Origin: Pelagomonas calceolata
Taxonomy: Eukaryota; Sar; Pelagophyceae; Pelagomonadales; Pelagomonadaceae
Length of the DNA: 64,000 bases
Assembly: GCA_918797485.1 (NCBI GenBank)
Contig: CAKKNE010000004.1
Coordinates: 2,046,001 to 2,110,000, forward strand
Direction of reading: 5' to 3'
The notes beneath the pieces were generated by a model, which did no database searches, was not told the DNA's origin, and saw only the letters and a list, made by a program, of their open reading frames with translations. The first letter of the stretch is position 1, and each line of letters starts with the position of its first letter. Of this stretch, positions 22,301 to 29,231 are shown piece after piece. A program made the position numbers and the translations under genes.

Positions 22301-23196
22301 TCCGCGATGCGTAACCTAGGCTGCTGCGGGAACGCAGACCCGCCTAAAGCGTTCGATGAGGCATGATCTAAAACTTCCATCACAGCTGGAGAACCCACAT
22401 ATACGGTTAAGCCCGGTATGTCCGTCGTAGCGCCCCCCGGCAATATCGTATCGCCGAAGCCCATCGCCGTAAACCTTAAGTAGTAAGGACCGCCGGCCTC
22501 GTCGATATACAAACCGCTAAACCCGACTTCGCCGAAGATAAAATAGGCCTCCGTGTTGCGTTCTGGCTTCAAGGTAGCACCGGTAGGGTTCGGATACTCC
22601 TCCGTGTCCATGATCGACACGACCAACATGCCCGTGTTCCAACTCGTAATAACGTTGCCGCCCTCGTCGTAGATGGCTATTTGCGGTTGCATGCTGAAGG
22701 GCGTGCCGCCGACGCCACCCGAGGGATAGGCCGTGGCCCTGATCTCGTAGGCTTCTCCTATTGCGACGGTGAACTCATCACTATAAGCGGAGGCGAAGGC
22801 TGAGAGCTCGGGGTCTTCCGCGACGAATTGCAATTCGTAGAGACCGGCAACATTGATATACAGCCCGTCGAACACCGCGTACCCGTCCACAAAAGCTACG
22901 CGTGTAGCGTCCTGGCCCGCCGTGCCGTTCCTCAGGACTTGCTCCGTTCCGGTTGGCGTGACGTAGCCTAGCGTCGAGCAGAATCCTACGTACGACGCCG
23001 CGAGGAGCCCGTCGTCGTCGTAGAGCGCGACCGCGGGCTGCACGCCGAAGGGCAAGCCGGCGACGGCCTCGCTCGGCTGGCGGAACATCTCGAGCGTGTA
23101 GATCGCACGCGTCACCGGGAGCAGCGCCAGCAGGACCAGCAGCCGCAGAGGGGCTGCCAGGGCGCTGGGCAGCCCTAGCAGACCTCGTCGACGCAT
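10396..23196 (-). CDS. Giant secreted multidomain adhesin-like protein (4266 aa)
   Basis: One uninterrupted 12.8-kb frame. Residues 1-32 are a signal peptide (LLVLLALLPVTRA). Residues about 30-470 hold four filamin/Ig-like repeats built on GG.AFG.QP...D.GGN. Residues about 480-1700 hold at least seven beta-sandwich repeats of the form Y..GD.I.F...F...V.V.G.P.L.L. From about 1760 to 4100 there are some twelve FG-GAP repeats as in integrin alpha propellers (GDLFGWSVAADG...AGAPG, GDEFGFSVAMS, SQFGASLDLDKDALIVGAPR). Calx-beta-like segments sit near 2920 and 4115-4250, and a lectin-like jelly roll near 3625-3800 (WDFETGDLTGW...LLIDGVPVD...LRVVDASK). No C-terminal membrane helix is seen, so it is probably secreted or wall-associated. 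Adhesion, cell covering and defence are all possible; none is shown by sequence. Confidence 0.88.
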   Translation of the reverse strand: MRRRGLLGLPSALAAPLRLLVLLALLPVTRAIYTLEMFRQPSEAVAGLPFGVQPAVALYDDDGLLAASYVGFCSTLGYVTPTGTEQVLRNGTAGQDATRVAFVDGYAVFDGLYINVAGLYELQFVAEDPELSAFASAYSDEFTVAIGEAYEIRATAYPSGGVGGTPFSMQPQIAIYDEGGNVITSWNTGMLVVSIMDTEEYPNPTGATLKPERNTEAYFIFGEVGFSGLYIDEAGGPYYLRFTAMGFGDTILPGGATTDIPGLTVYVGSPAVMEVLDHASSNALGGSAFPQQPRLRIADAGGNTVEDDSSSLVVATLTQNPTLTTFNSFDHSYQLAEFGMVTFTNLGIKSAGKQYEITYTLFSYSASSQKHTETSVKAVSTKIDIAPGPAARLGVITFPSEAIAGGSAFGTQPALALQDRGGNALAWASIAESTYEVEADIAPSLGADWVGVVSTAGDTPPGVIDVNVRPGAGTNPTAAGDPGSVDNLATLAAGDVIDVELTFNFDVVGHEDRGIPSLELNIRNKTGAYALAYCVSLGYWNTIQTFRYVVQDGDSSFVQRGNDTSYRLDAKSKRAFSANGGPFWDPYYRALDNITMPVGQDTIASMANNTPYAVDTSRPRATNVSLSYPSSPGVYAPGTTLRFNVTFDAAVEVVLGPQPSAAVFLPILIAPSSPSPAPSVSPTPAPSRDTTVNETQGPTPGPIDYGEISYAQYASGSGSLVLVFEYLVLPGQDSGGTPVRLPINTTSGGFQLRLDAGARIYRRSSVPATVAYSTINASSVEEAGVILDNTKPAVNRSYGVRSLSPNGTYYAGDTILLSVGFDSIVELNPAAPLALSLDVGWRVSAFYSSGAPGKILTFTYVVAEDEQSSHLNIYGDGSQALAFSGLGGYLRKASDAPSVDADLNLRAARFSLLNTSHLKIDGRAPQILEYGISRRRTPDDTEIRKKNTTVVDDIVTIYFTFDKPVVVFGKPTLDLDAYEPEVAGNPDRVATYDAGNGTATLEFVYIPKIGDKTPRLGITTSYTETLQGYQDGAFGGEGSIMLASENPTVYANTRLYLAASADRYYGNPLHFGGVQNRLKQANATNFTAVRATEPRPTRVAEVSFGTDDGVGGTPGTYGAGDRFKIKIRFTDEVIFSDPPSIFLNTGGEALYTSGTGTDTYEFIYFIKESDVEVEQFGVVNIHSIFDPGIPGYPSTCIWCNTSDTCGLFDRLGVAVNMSMGNLSKPLQLPPGYSIDVTPPYITDVWCRTPKSPYPPLPYGPYGGDANWYAVGERLEFSISFHRDVALTEEAPLLKLGLGANAPYPYATFYEFVGKRIMNYEYTIQAGDYTQNLTLRAITSRVDSVYLDASVTTTLANLSLDHHGLQGKQLGANRSTEPIVVITDRAPVVSNCSFKDVVEDTKLVPGDQITVQCAFSSSVSVVGTPVLMLNANLDAEAQYRRGSGTAILEFDYRIEPGDVVLRLAYTDAFAMRRGRIRADDHAQDKVEGRGRITALGYTPTQDADLTLPHPTTKGSLDYGDKMPVVSVSSNAPRLISLTAAATSGVVLNAGDTIVFIASFSAPVCVSGKPRLKLETGNIDRYASYINGSNTSNILFSYTVSPGDDSDRLEYWSDANDERTALSSFELPDGAWIRLLSKQPMVDADIRLSPPNAVLMSASGTLYTKGKTAKVNALGPAGVQYLDLAAANPGKQCMIRYSAEHESMPGFVFRASTSIDVAGSASTKLQVGDAGIFDLMEASHGSRDGAGRTSLMSHNQGPGDLFGWSVAADGSSGRLIAGAPGKEQIQPEIQLLTVQGTALEPRPEVQAYGVGVLAQPAVQNFTIQASAGAEVGGTFIMQYSDKDGNLLAAPANIPATTNPDTAAALLMDAYPDLGLVTASKTPYDWCACIGGAVWSITFDGLLGIGSGETGTLVLTPDGLTGTGVSISPITRIHESSYANGTWVLEDESTGNRTEPLDAQATGDDVKYAIQDALGYKISNVDVSEYNDYGSRRWAVTFADIPGESSPKKALTNDTGLFNNIPLIQAKKLSLGGGPGAEAWTSNIQDGGSPVWGHFGVSLNGAGPSEPIWHNAEPAEVKEKLEKLDSISHVEVSKVDDLFGARNGAHTYLVTFAAVLRKDDFGEWVGTHVYDMEPVQIDHSILYGSDAEVQVLQGGYDPITGNTTPVWTGARRGKRGAGGGAAFVYSRSVVSSNDPTYMWSPEFALKPNPEHYAGERAAFGHDVALGAGGNTAVVGAPYSENHGVYEQQNISCVAAGGHFRLGLMNAWTPWVAWNATIGELKSALRGRVYAPVPGLHPSPRIEIASDDEYVCSNVSTQVRITFFDPPTGPGFQTSRADLDPMSIDLTGDYVLGIEGLYGSSSIQASLSVSEVRRGTAQPLGLDSRGENAGAAFVFKRVPVDATIYASGGAWVQEARLSDVTGFVGDRFGWSVDVLDDGTTRVAAVGAPYAGDDDAGEVHIFADSGNGWAAITGLPVLDTEVYGQVQGDEFGFSVAMSLRSSGLATLVVGAPGADDDRGAVYVYTAENMGKASTNGFSLSQRLTADDGPSLYNGQRSRGDRFGCSVAMDEDDIVIGVCGAADRPRRRDATPERSGAAKATGAVVVLARHCALCRWVFIERLVATNVGRGDRLGHRVAIDDGIIVATGVGDLQGAFDRGEPPDLGGLGPQRSVWQIRTKKKCELTGHLRRQLRKNRGQCDIGGRWKVGFRSTNRSKLEMLCVDDAHYSTLGLRVCEGVHDIVGVEKRVKDTIIMSDNMTEGERTRWSQEIEKDADYLAVEYALESELLAGEVTVTGSAPDSEGQYKWNVTFSGTESGDLEILPGLEADGSRLLNGYTEVEELRPMPPRLRGVAHMFTRETQPGEVIGTFVEQALMRPFIAQRQDAYGIGAAVSGDIAAVGAPNTDSVESGDNAGAVFAADINWVTLGFESAKYSVEEGSSVDVVLARRSGEGIRDDSAPERPISFFLWTFARNSDKTTQKWLADLYGLWGDRAVPAAQTAAEVVGAGKAHARASWYGGTSNSSRWVDGGRDDTGASDFVPIGSRGQLAPISLENGRLPDSLTRRYSLAVETTDDFIYEKPDEEIIVGVWLPGMFPSPLGHLRTSVKVEDDGDGLDGSVQAFERLGESDSMEDLGIAQPDTTEDDKRGAGYSVAAFNDTKGRVYRDDSMTVEIGRIQGDDPWYVEMISVLGAPDHNSSRGQVVIYRRKRGSWSYEQSLSPMDVPPDRWNVNTSTGRRPFAATMIEDRFGESVAGSAAHGRRNGATILVGAPGAAQVYAFVRRNTTEGLPLVMNEFNNVTLQNKTEGTLKWTLEAILEHPDAYRAKHNFGGRGAIAIDGDCAVVGASGVEAAYVYRRVYHHTHKKFKWEFTEKLQSSDYDYDVLFDGLITKVHEQGFGSSVAFSENTIAIGAPFADYGNKGVVGDAETRDTDGTDNRRLGRGKVYLYYSTPPEVVVTLRADTVLSNGTWKLGLDDYRNASCLTNELGLTPTAEVIKKELDDACSSLLAGIQIEVTRQDTVLPTASGGGRLAWTVTFFGEAGEAPPLKPTWRGRGCWQCDKFNDGWAQMPDKQVLAEPKPDAAFKGHRGPFLEVGKLQAEDRTSGSQFGASLDLDKDALIVGAPRAPGVASTTWDFETGDLTGWRQSGDAFVEQPTFGDGPKFRPNLEGGYGSDGSALIGGKPQAALPRGRYFVGTKDDRGRKSGTYIDPSTNAAGTSQGDIPTGTLTAEPVTIPYAQSTINQYDTLTVSFLIGGGCDPRTEYVELLIDGVPVDRATGSCHERLRNASFDLTPFQGRTAVLRVVDASKSRWGHVNVDHVKWNWPARGFGAGRREGVTAIKPTDDVSLIHEEKNELWSTGGGFAGETARAGAAYTYRRRDPDDPNRGCFDEKEKCVWELASKLLPSDRRRGDLFGWDVAISDTTGRAAVGAPGASATTHWKLPPPKRPVGRAPPRDAPTAWTQYLKDYETAHVGSDYIDRGAPVRLPMDRHDTEKYSRDLRMASRQDVPARSGAQAIWSQRRRDVAEGVEPQHSSPAIDEAKQAGAVYVFERSIADVNPVTGETLIPARWAALETARLQAPERMARAFLGSGVAFAGRSVFGGQPGSMAFGSSAGDALVWDTDVLRVRFLAAEFAAVEGFQPTATITIVRDFEYAQNELTVGYSTEDLTARGIDDDAWLGCSGGPVDSAPTTGCGDYVQTAGVTTFGKGEIAAFFYVNIVDDPCTESAEYVQLSISVPGAPALQGEQFLARLRIDDDDFPELASSELCPDTGFKAS

Positions 23197-23632
23197 GGTT
23201 CCCAGCGGTTCAGCTATGACAACTCATCGTCGTTTCATGTGTACACTGTGCTCCATCGTCGCGGGAGGGCAGCTTTGCGGCTCCCAATGCCCATCCAGCG
23301 GCCATCTCCCCAGGTCCAAAGGCGGACCCCGTCCGCTCCGTCCGCTCGGGCTGGAACCGTCCACATTGTAGGCTTGAGCTGTGCCGAGAGCTTGGATGTG
23401 CGCGATGCGGGCTAGCGGCATAAGGACACTAGCATTTCGACAAAGTCGTCGCCCGTCCCGCCGCAGCGTCGTATATTGCGCTGGCAACGAGCACAGAAGA
23501 CGTACAAAAGGCGCACAGCAGCCGCGCCGCGCCGCCAGTGCAAGCAGAACTGCGCTCCGCAAGCACAAAGTGCCGGAGAGCGATTTCACCATCTCCTAGC
23601 CAAACCAGCCGCCGCGACGCGAATCAGTGATC
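23197..23632. other. Divergent promoter region, giant protein / helicase
   Basis: 436 bp without a gene. It contains a CTAG-box element close to its centre and otherwise nothing I can name. Confidence 0.55.
23411..23433 (-). promoter_or_regulatory. CTAG-box element, copy 4
   Basis: On the minus strand GCTAGTGTCCTTA, TGC, CGCTAGC. Lies 199 bp from the helicase ATG and 214 bp from the giant-gene ATG. Confidence 0.7.
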
Positions 23633-26600
23633 ATGGCCTTACCGATAGATGCCCACGCCGACAAGATCGCGGAACATGTCGCAAGGCACCGCGTCACCGT
23701 CATTCATGGAGAGACCGGCTGCGGGAAGAGCAGTCGCGTGCCTCTCATACTCCTAGAGGCCGACCCCGATGCGAAGATGTTCGTGAGCCAACCGCGACGG
23801 ATTGCGGCGAGGGCGCTGTGTGATCGTGTCCGAGACACGCATTCGGATCCGGACGACATTGCTCTGAGACTCGGTCATGGTGTCAGGGACGAAGCACTAG
23901 ACGCGAGGATCATCTTCGTGACGTGTGGTTATCTCGTACGATTAGTAGCACACCACCCGGAATCCCTAAGAGAACATAGTCACGTCATTGTTGATGAAGT
24001 TCACGAGCGTACCGTCGACGCCGACATCCTATGTTTATTAGTACGAAGACTGTTAGATGCCTCGCCACGACTCAAAGTCGTGTTGATGTCCGCCACGCTC
24101 GCTGGGGAGTTGTACTGCTCTTACTTTAGATCTCCCCTACCGATCTTTGTGGGGGCGAAACGGTTTCCAGTGGATTGTTTTTTCGCTGATGATCTAGCTG
24201 ATGGTACGGCCGATCGCTTTTTACCGGAAAGACTCGCCCCTCGGGCGCAACAGACGGCTGCTCAATGCCTACGTTTATCATCACCAGAAGATGAGAGAAA
24301 TGATGCTATGTTGGCCCCTTGGGAACGCAAGCGCAAAGAGGAACTCAAAAGGAAAGCGGCCGAGAAGAAGGACGAGCTCAAGCGGAGCGGGTCTGATGCG
24401 GCGATCCTCCAGAACATCAGTGAGGACGCCCCTAACACTGAGTTGGGCAAATCGCAGCACGAGACGTGTTTGCACTTAGTTCGTTCTTTAGCAAGAGACC
24501 CGCGCAAGTCCTGCGTTTTGGTATTTGTGGCGGGCATGGCGGACATCGTGGACCTGACGGAGAAGTTCGAGTCAGCTAATTTAGGCGGGTTCTGCGGGCC
24601 GCGGCGCTTCGACTTAGTACCCGTGCATTCGGAGATCGCCCACGAGGAACAGTTGAAAGCTTTTGAGTCAGCGGAAGAAGGGTTCTTCAAGGTCGTCATT
24701 GCTACGAACTCTGCTGAATCTTCAGTAACACTTGCAGACTGCGACGACGTGATCGACCTGGGCACGCACAAAGCTTTGAGGTACGACGCCGCGTCGCATA
24801 GAGCGGTACTGGCGCCGGCCTGGGTGTCCCGAGCTTCGGCGACGCAACGAGCGGGCCGAACGGGTCGCGTGCGACCGGGCCGGTGCTGGCGACTTTATAG
24901 CAGACAGAGGTTCGAGCTGTTGCGACCCTATGAGCTGTCCGAAATACACAGACAACCTCTAGATGCGGTGGTACTAAACCTGAGATCGATGTTAGATGCG
25001 CCAGTAGGCCCGATGCTCGCGCAGACGTTGGAACCTCCGGCTGCGGACCATGTTGGTCGTTCATTAACAGCGTTGCGGAAACAAGGCTTCCTGACCGAAC
25101 CTAGGGGCGACGCGAAGGCGGCCCAGTACTACGACTGGGAAGATACCAATGGTGATCCCGCTGCTGCGCGACGGGCCGCGGAAGCTCTGGAGGGCTTGCT
25201 GACGCCGCAGGGGCGCTTTGTGGCTCTCATAGGTGTCGACTTGCGTCTAGGACGAGTGATTGCCGTCGGCAACGCTTTGGGTTGTGGGCCGGTAGCTGCT
25301 GCCGCTGCGGCTGTTTTATCTCTACCGAGATCGCCTCTCAGAATAGCGAACCCCCTAGTACATCAAGATCCGGACGAGTACAACGCTTTAGTAAGGGATG
25401 GCTTATTAGCAAGACAACGCTTCGATGCAGGATCATACAGTGAACCATTAGCTTTAGCAAGGCTAGACGCGGCCTACGCGTCATCTCTAGATAGATCCTC
25501 CTTCTGTCGAGCCCACTGCTTAGCCCATGGTAGGGCCAAACAATGTGCTCAAGCATGTTATCATTTACGAGAACGAGTAGGGGCAGCACTAGGTGGCGAC
25601 GCCGCAAGACCAGTAACGGTCCAAGAACTCCACGACCCTTTGCAAGCGCACGCTCTACGATGCGTGCTCGTGTGGACGATGAAGGAGCAGCTCGTAAAAA
25701 CAAAAGCCGTAAGAGCGCCGAACGCTCCCCAACAGAACAAGAAGAGACCTGTGAAGAAGGTCGAAGCCGAACAGCCGGGCGCTCGCGTGGAATTGGGCGG
25801 CGAAGGTGCGGATGCGATTCGCGGGGGCGATGTGTGTCGCCTGTTTCCTTCCGATAGTCTGTTTCGGTATGATGAAGGCGTGCGCAAGGATTTAGTAAGT
25901 CAAGACGACGTCCAGCCCTTACCGCCCCAACAGATCACGCCTCAATTGAAGGATCTGGCGTTACAGTTCGAATTGGCGGCGGCGTGGTGTTCTTACCCTT
26001 CCGGGAAGAAAGGAGAAGGTCATATAACGGCGTGGGCCTGTCGCGATGTGTTGGACGCTCCTGGTGCTGCCGAGTTGTTCGACCAGATCTTTGGGCGGGA
26101 AGAAGTCGACAGAAGAGCGAGAGAATTCGACAGCGGCAATTCCCAGGACCCTTTTGTATTACTAGACGCGTCCCTCTCGAAGCAGAAGGTCCAAGCTCTC
26201 AAGGGTCTCATGGACTCACTACCTGCCGTGATCGCGGTCGAGTGTCCGTCACGAGGTTCGCTGAAAGCGATCGCGACGTTTCCCTCGCAACACGGAGATA
26301 TTGAAAGAGCTTTAGATGCATGTTTCTTCGCGGGGCGCTTCGGGGGGTGGCGCGCGCAAGTGCAACACACGAAACCGGCGTTCGTGTTCGCCCCCGATGG
26401 ACCCTTAACTACGGCTGACGGCCATGCACCGTCCGAAGCTCCTCTGCTGAATGACCTGCCGATCGGCGCTCGACTGCTGAGCGCGATGCAGCAGGGGTAT
26501 CGCGACGCCAAGCTACGACTGTGGGCGAACCAGTGGTTCCCGGGGCCGAACGGCGGCTTTACGAGACGTGATAAGGTCTCCGTGAAGTTGGACGTGCCCA

Positions 26601-27646
26601 AACCTGCCTACAAATTGGTCTTCGCGCCGGGGACCCAACAAGCGGCGCCGCCCTCGGCCCAAGTCCTCATGCCGTTTCACTCTTTGTCTGCCGTTGCGGT
26701 CCATCACTCAACTACAAAGGACCAAGTAGTGTACGCCGTGGCGGGGACCATGCTTGATACGGCCGGTGGCGGTGCGCGGGCGGAACAATTAACATTGTTG
26801 CCACCTGGTGAGGAGTGGCTTGCTTTATGTTTGAGATGCGCGACGGACCCCGCGACCTTACCTTCTTCGTCCTACGAAGTGCAGCTCCAGCAGGGGTTAT
26901 CTCCCGACTTACAGCGGAAGGCCGACGCTTTTAGAATGGGCGCCGAGGACGCGCTGCAGGGGCGGCGCTCGCCGATGCGCGGCGCCTTCGGCCAGGACAT
27001 CGACTTGGTAGGCGCGTTAGGTGCGGTCTTCGCGAAGTGGCTCCCGGACGATTTTGTGGATATGAACGCGTTGCAGCCTCTGTTAGATAAATATGATGCT
27101 ACTCGTAGATTGCCAGAACCACCAAGGGCGCTGAGGGCTGCCACTGCCGTGCGTGCTCCGAGGCCGCCCAAGGTCGAGAAAATAGACGCCAAGGCTGTTA
27201 TACTGCGATGTTTGGAAGCGGCGCCGGGCAAGACTTTAGTGTTGGACAAATTACGTCAAGCCTTCAAAAATGAAGTAGGATTCGATTTGAACGTCAAGGA
27301 CCTCGCGAAGCACACGTCGTACCGAGGCCGGGGCTCGCTGGGCCAGTTCCTCAAGTCCATTCCGGAGGTCCATCGGCCGGACCCGAACACCGTCGCGCTG
27401 AAGCGGGTGGACAAGTCGTCAGCCTTTGACGATCAAGAAGTGGAGAAGGAGGTGTCATTGAAACCTTTGAGCATTCAAGACGACTGGGAGGACGAGCCCG
27501 TGGCTCCGGCCGGAGCTTCGTCGCAGAAGAAGCGTGGTGGAAGGGGTCGCTCTGGCCGGCGCCGCGGCGGCGGGCGCGGCGGTTCAGGGGGAAAGAACTG
27601 GCGGAAGAACGGTGGTGGCGGAGGCGGTGGTGGTGGCGATTCATAG
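23633..27646 (+). CDS. DExH-box RNA helicase with LOTUS-like domain and RGG tail
   Basis: A 1337-residue protein; the ATG at 23633 is preferred over an in-frame GTG two codons earlier. The superfamily 2 core is clear: Walker A GETGCGKSS (about residue 25), DEVHER (about 120), SAT (about 152) and QRAGRTGR (about 405). Helicase-associated regions follow. A charged Lys/Glu insert (about 222-270) interrupts the core. Near 1182-1259 a winged-helix segment (KAVILRCLEAAPGKTLVLDKL...GSLGQFLKSIPEVH) looks like a LOTUS/OST-HTH or related domain, and the tail is RGG/Gly-rich RNA-binding sequence. DEAH/RHA-type helicases remodel RNA-protein complexes or unwind G-quadruplexes. The motif is DEVH rather than DEAH, as in some Spindle-E/TDRD9-like enzymes, but no Tudor domain was found. 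Confidence 0.93.
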   Translation: MALPIDAHADKIAEHVARHRVTVIHGETGCGKSSRVPLILLEADPDAKMFVSQPRRIAARALCDRVRDTHSDPDDIALRLGHGVRDEALDARIIFVTCGYLVRLVAHHPESLREHSHVIVDEVHERTVDADILCLLVRRLLDASPRLKVVLMSATLAGELYCSYFRSPLPIFVGAKRFPVDCFFADDLADGTADRFLPERLAPRAQQTAAQCLRLSSPEDERNDAMLAPWERKRKEELKRKAAEKKDELKRSGSDAAILQNISEDAPNTELGKSQHETCLHLVRSLARDPRKSCVLVFVAGMADIVDLTEKFESANLGGFCGPRRFDLVPVHSEIAHEEQLKAFESAEEGFFKVVIATNSAESSVTLADCDDVIDLGTHKALRYDAASHRAVLAPAWVSRASATQRAGRTGRVRPGRCWRLYSRQRFELLRPYELSEIHRQPLDAVVLNLRSMLDAPVGPMLAQTLEPPAADHVGRSLTALRKQGFLTEPRGDAKAAQYYDWEDTNGDPAAARRAAEALEGLLTPQGRFVALIGVDLRLGRVIAVGNALGCGPVAAAAAAVLSLPRSPLRIANPLVHQDPDEYNALVRDGLLARQRFDAGSYSEPLALARLDAAYASSLDRSSFCRAHCLAHGRAKQCAQACYHLRERVGAALGGDAARPVTVQELHDPLQAHALRCVLVWTMKEQLVKTKAVRAPNAPQQNKKRPVKKVEAEQPGARVELGGEGADAIRGGDVCRLFPSDSLFRYDEGVRKDLVSQDDVQPLPPQQITPQLKDLALQFELAAAWCSYPSGKKGEGHITAWACRDVLDAPGAAELFDQIFGREEVDRRAREFDSGNSQDPFVLLDASLSKQKVQALKGLMDSLPAVIAVECPSRGSLKAIATFPSQHGDIERALDACFFAGRFGGWRAQVQHTKPAFVFAPDGPLTTADGHAPSEAPLLNDLPIGARLLSAMQQGYRDAKLRLWANQWFPGPNGGFTRRDKVSVKLDVPKPAYKLVFAPGTQQAAPPSAQVLMPFHSLSAVAVHHSTTKDQVVYAVAGTMLDTAGGGARAEQLTLLPPGEEWLALCLRCATDPATLPSSSYEVQLQQGLSPDLQRKADAFRMGAEDALQGRRSPMRGAFGQDIDLVGALGAVFAKWLPDDFVDMNALQPLLDKYDATRRLPEPPRALRAATAVRAPRPPKVEKIDAKAVILRCLEAAPGKTLVLDKLRQAFKNEVGFDLNVKDLAKHTSYRGRGSLGQFLKSIPEVHRPDPNTVALKRVDKSSAFDDQEVEKEVSLKPLSIQDDWEDEPVAPAGASSQKKRGGRGRSGRRRGGGRGGSGGKNWRKNGGGGGGGGGDS

Positions 27647-27956
27647 TATCCTAGTAATGTTTGGCCTGTCTATATATACTCTCGACGACGCGAACCTGGC
27701 CTTTCAAGAACATTATGATTATCGTACTGGTGCTAGGACTAGTGGGCGTTCATTACCGCATAGCTCTACCGCATACCTCCTCCTCAGCAGTGCTAGGACC
27801 GGTGGAGCTATAGAGTGGAGCTCGAAGCAAAGCAATAATGCTTACACGACTCTGCGTCGCGCCTCGCGGCTTGCCACCCGCCTGCTCGCATTACACCCAG
27901 CGCCGCCGCCGCGGCGGCACTTTCGGTTTTGTTTCCTCTCCTCTCAAAACGCCCGC
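27647..27956. other. Spacer between convergent genes
   Basis: 310 bp between two stop codons. It holds two imperfect copies of GTGCTAGGACTAGTGG / GTGCTAGGACCGGTGG about 65 bp apart; a similar GTGCTAGGACTA occurs at about 32050. No gene is evident. Confidence 0.4.
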
Positions 27957-29231
27957 CTACCAAGCGTCGATGCACGCCTTGACGTTCTCGAACAAGGCCG
28001 CGTCGAAGACGCCCGCGGCGTGCATCCGATGGACGAAGGCGTCGGTCTGCTTGATGAGCTTCATACACGACGCCTTCACCTCGTCCGACGGGTGGCTCAC
28101 GGGGGAGATGCCGGAGCACGGGGGCGTCGCGTCGCAGTACACGAAGACGTTCTCGCGCCGCAGGTTCCGCTTTTTCAAAACGTCGTCCAGGGACTTCTTC
28201 ATGTCGGCGGCCAGCTGATCCCACGTGCAGTCGACGGCGTGCCAGGCCTCGCCCCGGCCGTCGCCGATGTCCATGACGTAGCGGTCGCCCGCCTCGCCCA
28301 GGACGACGGCCTTGAATTTCTGGACCTCGGCCTCACCGCGCAGCTCCGTCCGCGCGTTATGGAACGCCTCGCAGGTCCGGCACGCCTCGTAATTTTTCGC
28401 GAGGAGCAACATCGGACCGGCCACGGCGCGCGCGGCTTCGCCGCCGGCGTTGAGCATCGCGCCGCAGACGGACATTTGGACGACGTACTTGTCCTCGGCG
28501 CCGTGCTCCTTGATGGCCGCGCGCAGGAAGCGGCACGCCGTCTCAAAGGGAAAGGCCCGGTTGATGAAGCGGACGAGCCGCGTGTCTTTTTTGCGACGCT
28601 TCATGGCCTCTTCTATGCGCGCAAAGGCCACCATATTATGTTCCTCGGGAAAACTCATGAGACGCAGGCTTATGTCCAGGTGGGACCCGGTGTTCTCGCG
28701 CTCGTCCTCTCCTGGTCCCGTTGCAACGTACGGCCGTCCGCCACTGTAGACGCTTGTTGACGGTTGGTCCAGCGTGTGCAAGGTCATTGACTTTTTATCA
28801 GCATAGGTGCCGATGACCCTTTTGCCGTTGATGAACTTCCCCTCGAACACGCGGCGTTGGGTCGCCTGCCTTCGGTCCGGAGCCGGAATCTCAGAGCCCC
28901 ACACCTTGATGGCGCGCATGCGGCTGGACGGGCAATCGTAGTAGGTAAGCTGCAATAATGTGGGGCGCCGCCACCCGCGGGTCATCATCCTCGTAAAGAC
29001 TACCACCTCGCGTCGCGTCCGCGGCTGCGTCTGCGTCCGCGCCCTCTTCCTCGTCGTCTTCTCTTGAAGGTAATCTCCATCAGAGTCATCAGTTGTCTCG
29101 TCCGCGTCCTTGTAGCAGACGACCCTCTTAAGTGGCCGCAGGCCTTCATGGCCTCGTCGATAAAACTCGCTCTCCGTCGTCTTTTGCCTCTCGAGGAGGC
29201 GCTTCTTGTGGGCGTTTCTAGTTCTACCCAT
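27957..29231 (-). CDS. Hypothetical basic protein, unknown family
   Basis: A 424-residue protein from ATG 29231. The first 75 residues are strongly basic with acidic patches (KKRLLERQK, TTRKRARTQTQPRTRR) and look like a nuclear or nucleolar targeting region. The rest is a globular alpha/beta sequence: LLQLTYYDCPSSRMRAIKVWG, RFINRAFPFETACRFLRAAI, YVVQMSVCGAMLNAGGEAARA, RYVMDIGDGRGEAWHAVDCTW and ENVFVYCDATPPCSGISP. Several Cys and Trp residues are present but in no recognisable zinc motif. I do not recognise it. The C-terminal half could be an enzyme-like domain, but no catalytic motif is identifiable by eye. Confidence 0.75.
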   Translation of the reverse strand: MGRTRNAHKKRLLERQKTTESEFYRRGHEGLRPLKRVVCYKDADETTDDSDGDYLQEKTTRKRARTQTQPRTRREVVVFTRMMTRGWRRPTLLQLTYYDCPSSRMRAIKVWGSEIPAPDRRQATQRRVFEGKFINGKRVIGTYADKKSMTLHTLDQPSTSVYSGGRPYVATGPGEDERENTGSHLDISLRLMSFPEEHNMVAFARIEEAMKRRKKDTRLVRFINRAFPFETACRFLRAAIKEHGAEDKYVVQMSVCGAMLNAGGEAARAVAGPMLLLAKNYEACRTCEAFHNARTELRGEAEVQKFKAVVLGEAGDRYVMDIGDGRGEAWHAVDCTWDQLAADMKKSLDDVLKKRNLRRENVFVYCDATPPCSGISPVSHPSDEVKASCMKLIKQTDAFVHRMHAAGVFDAALFENVKACIDAW

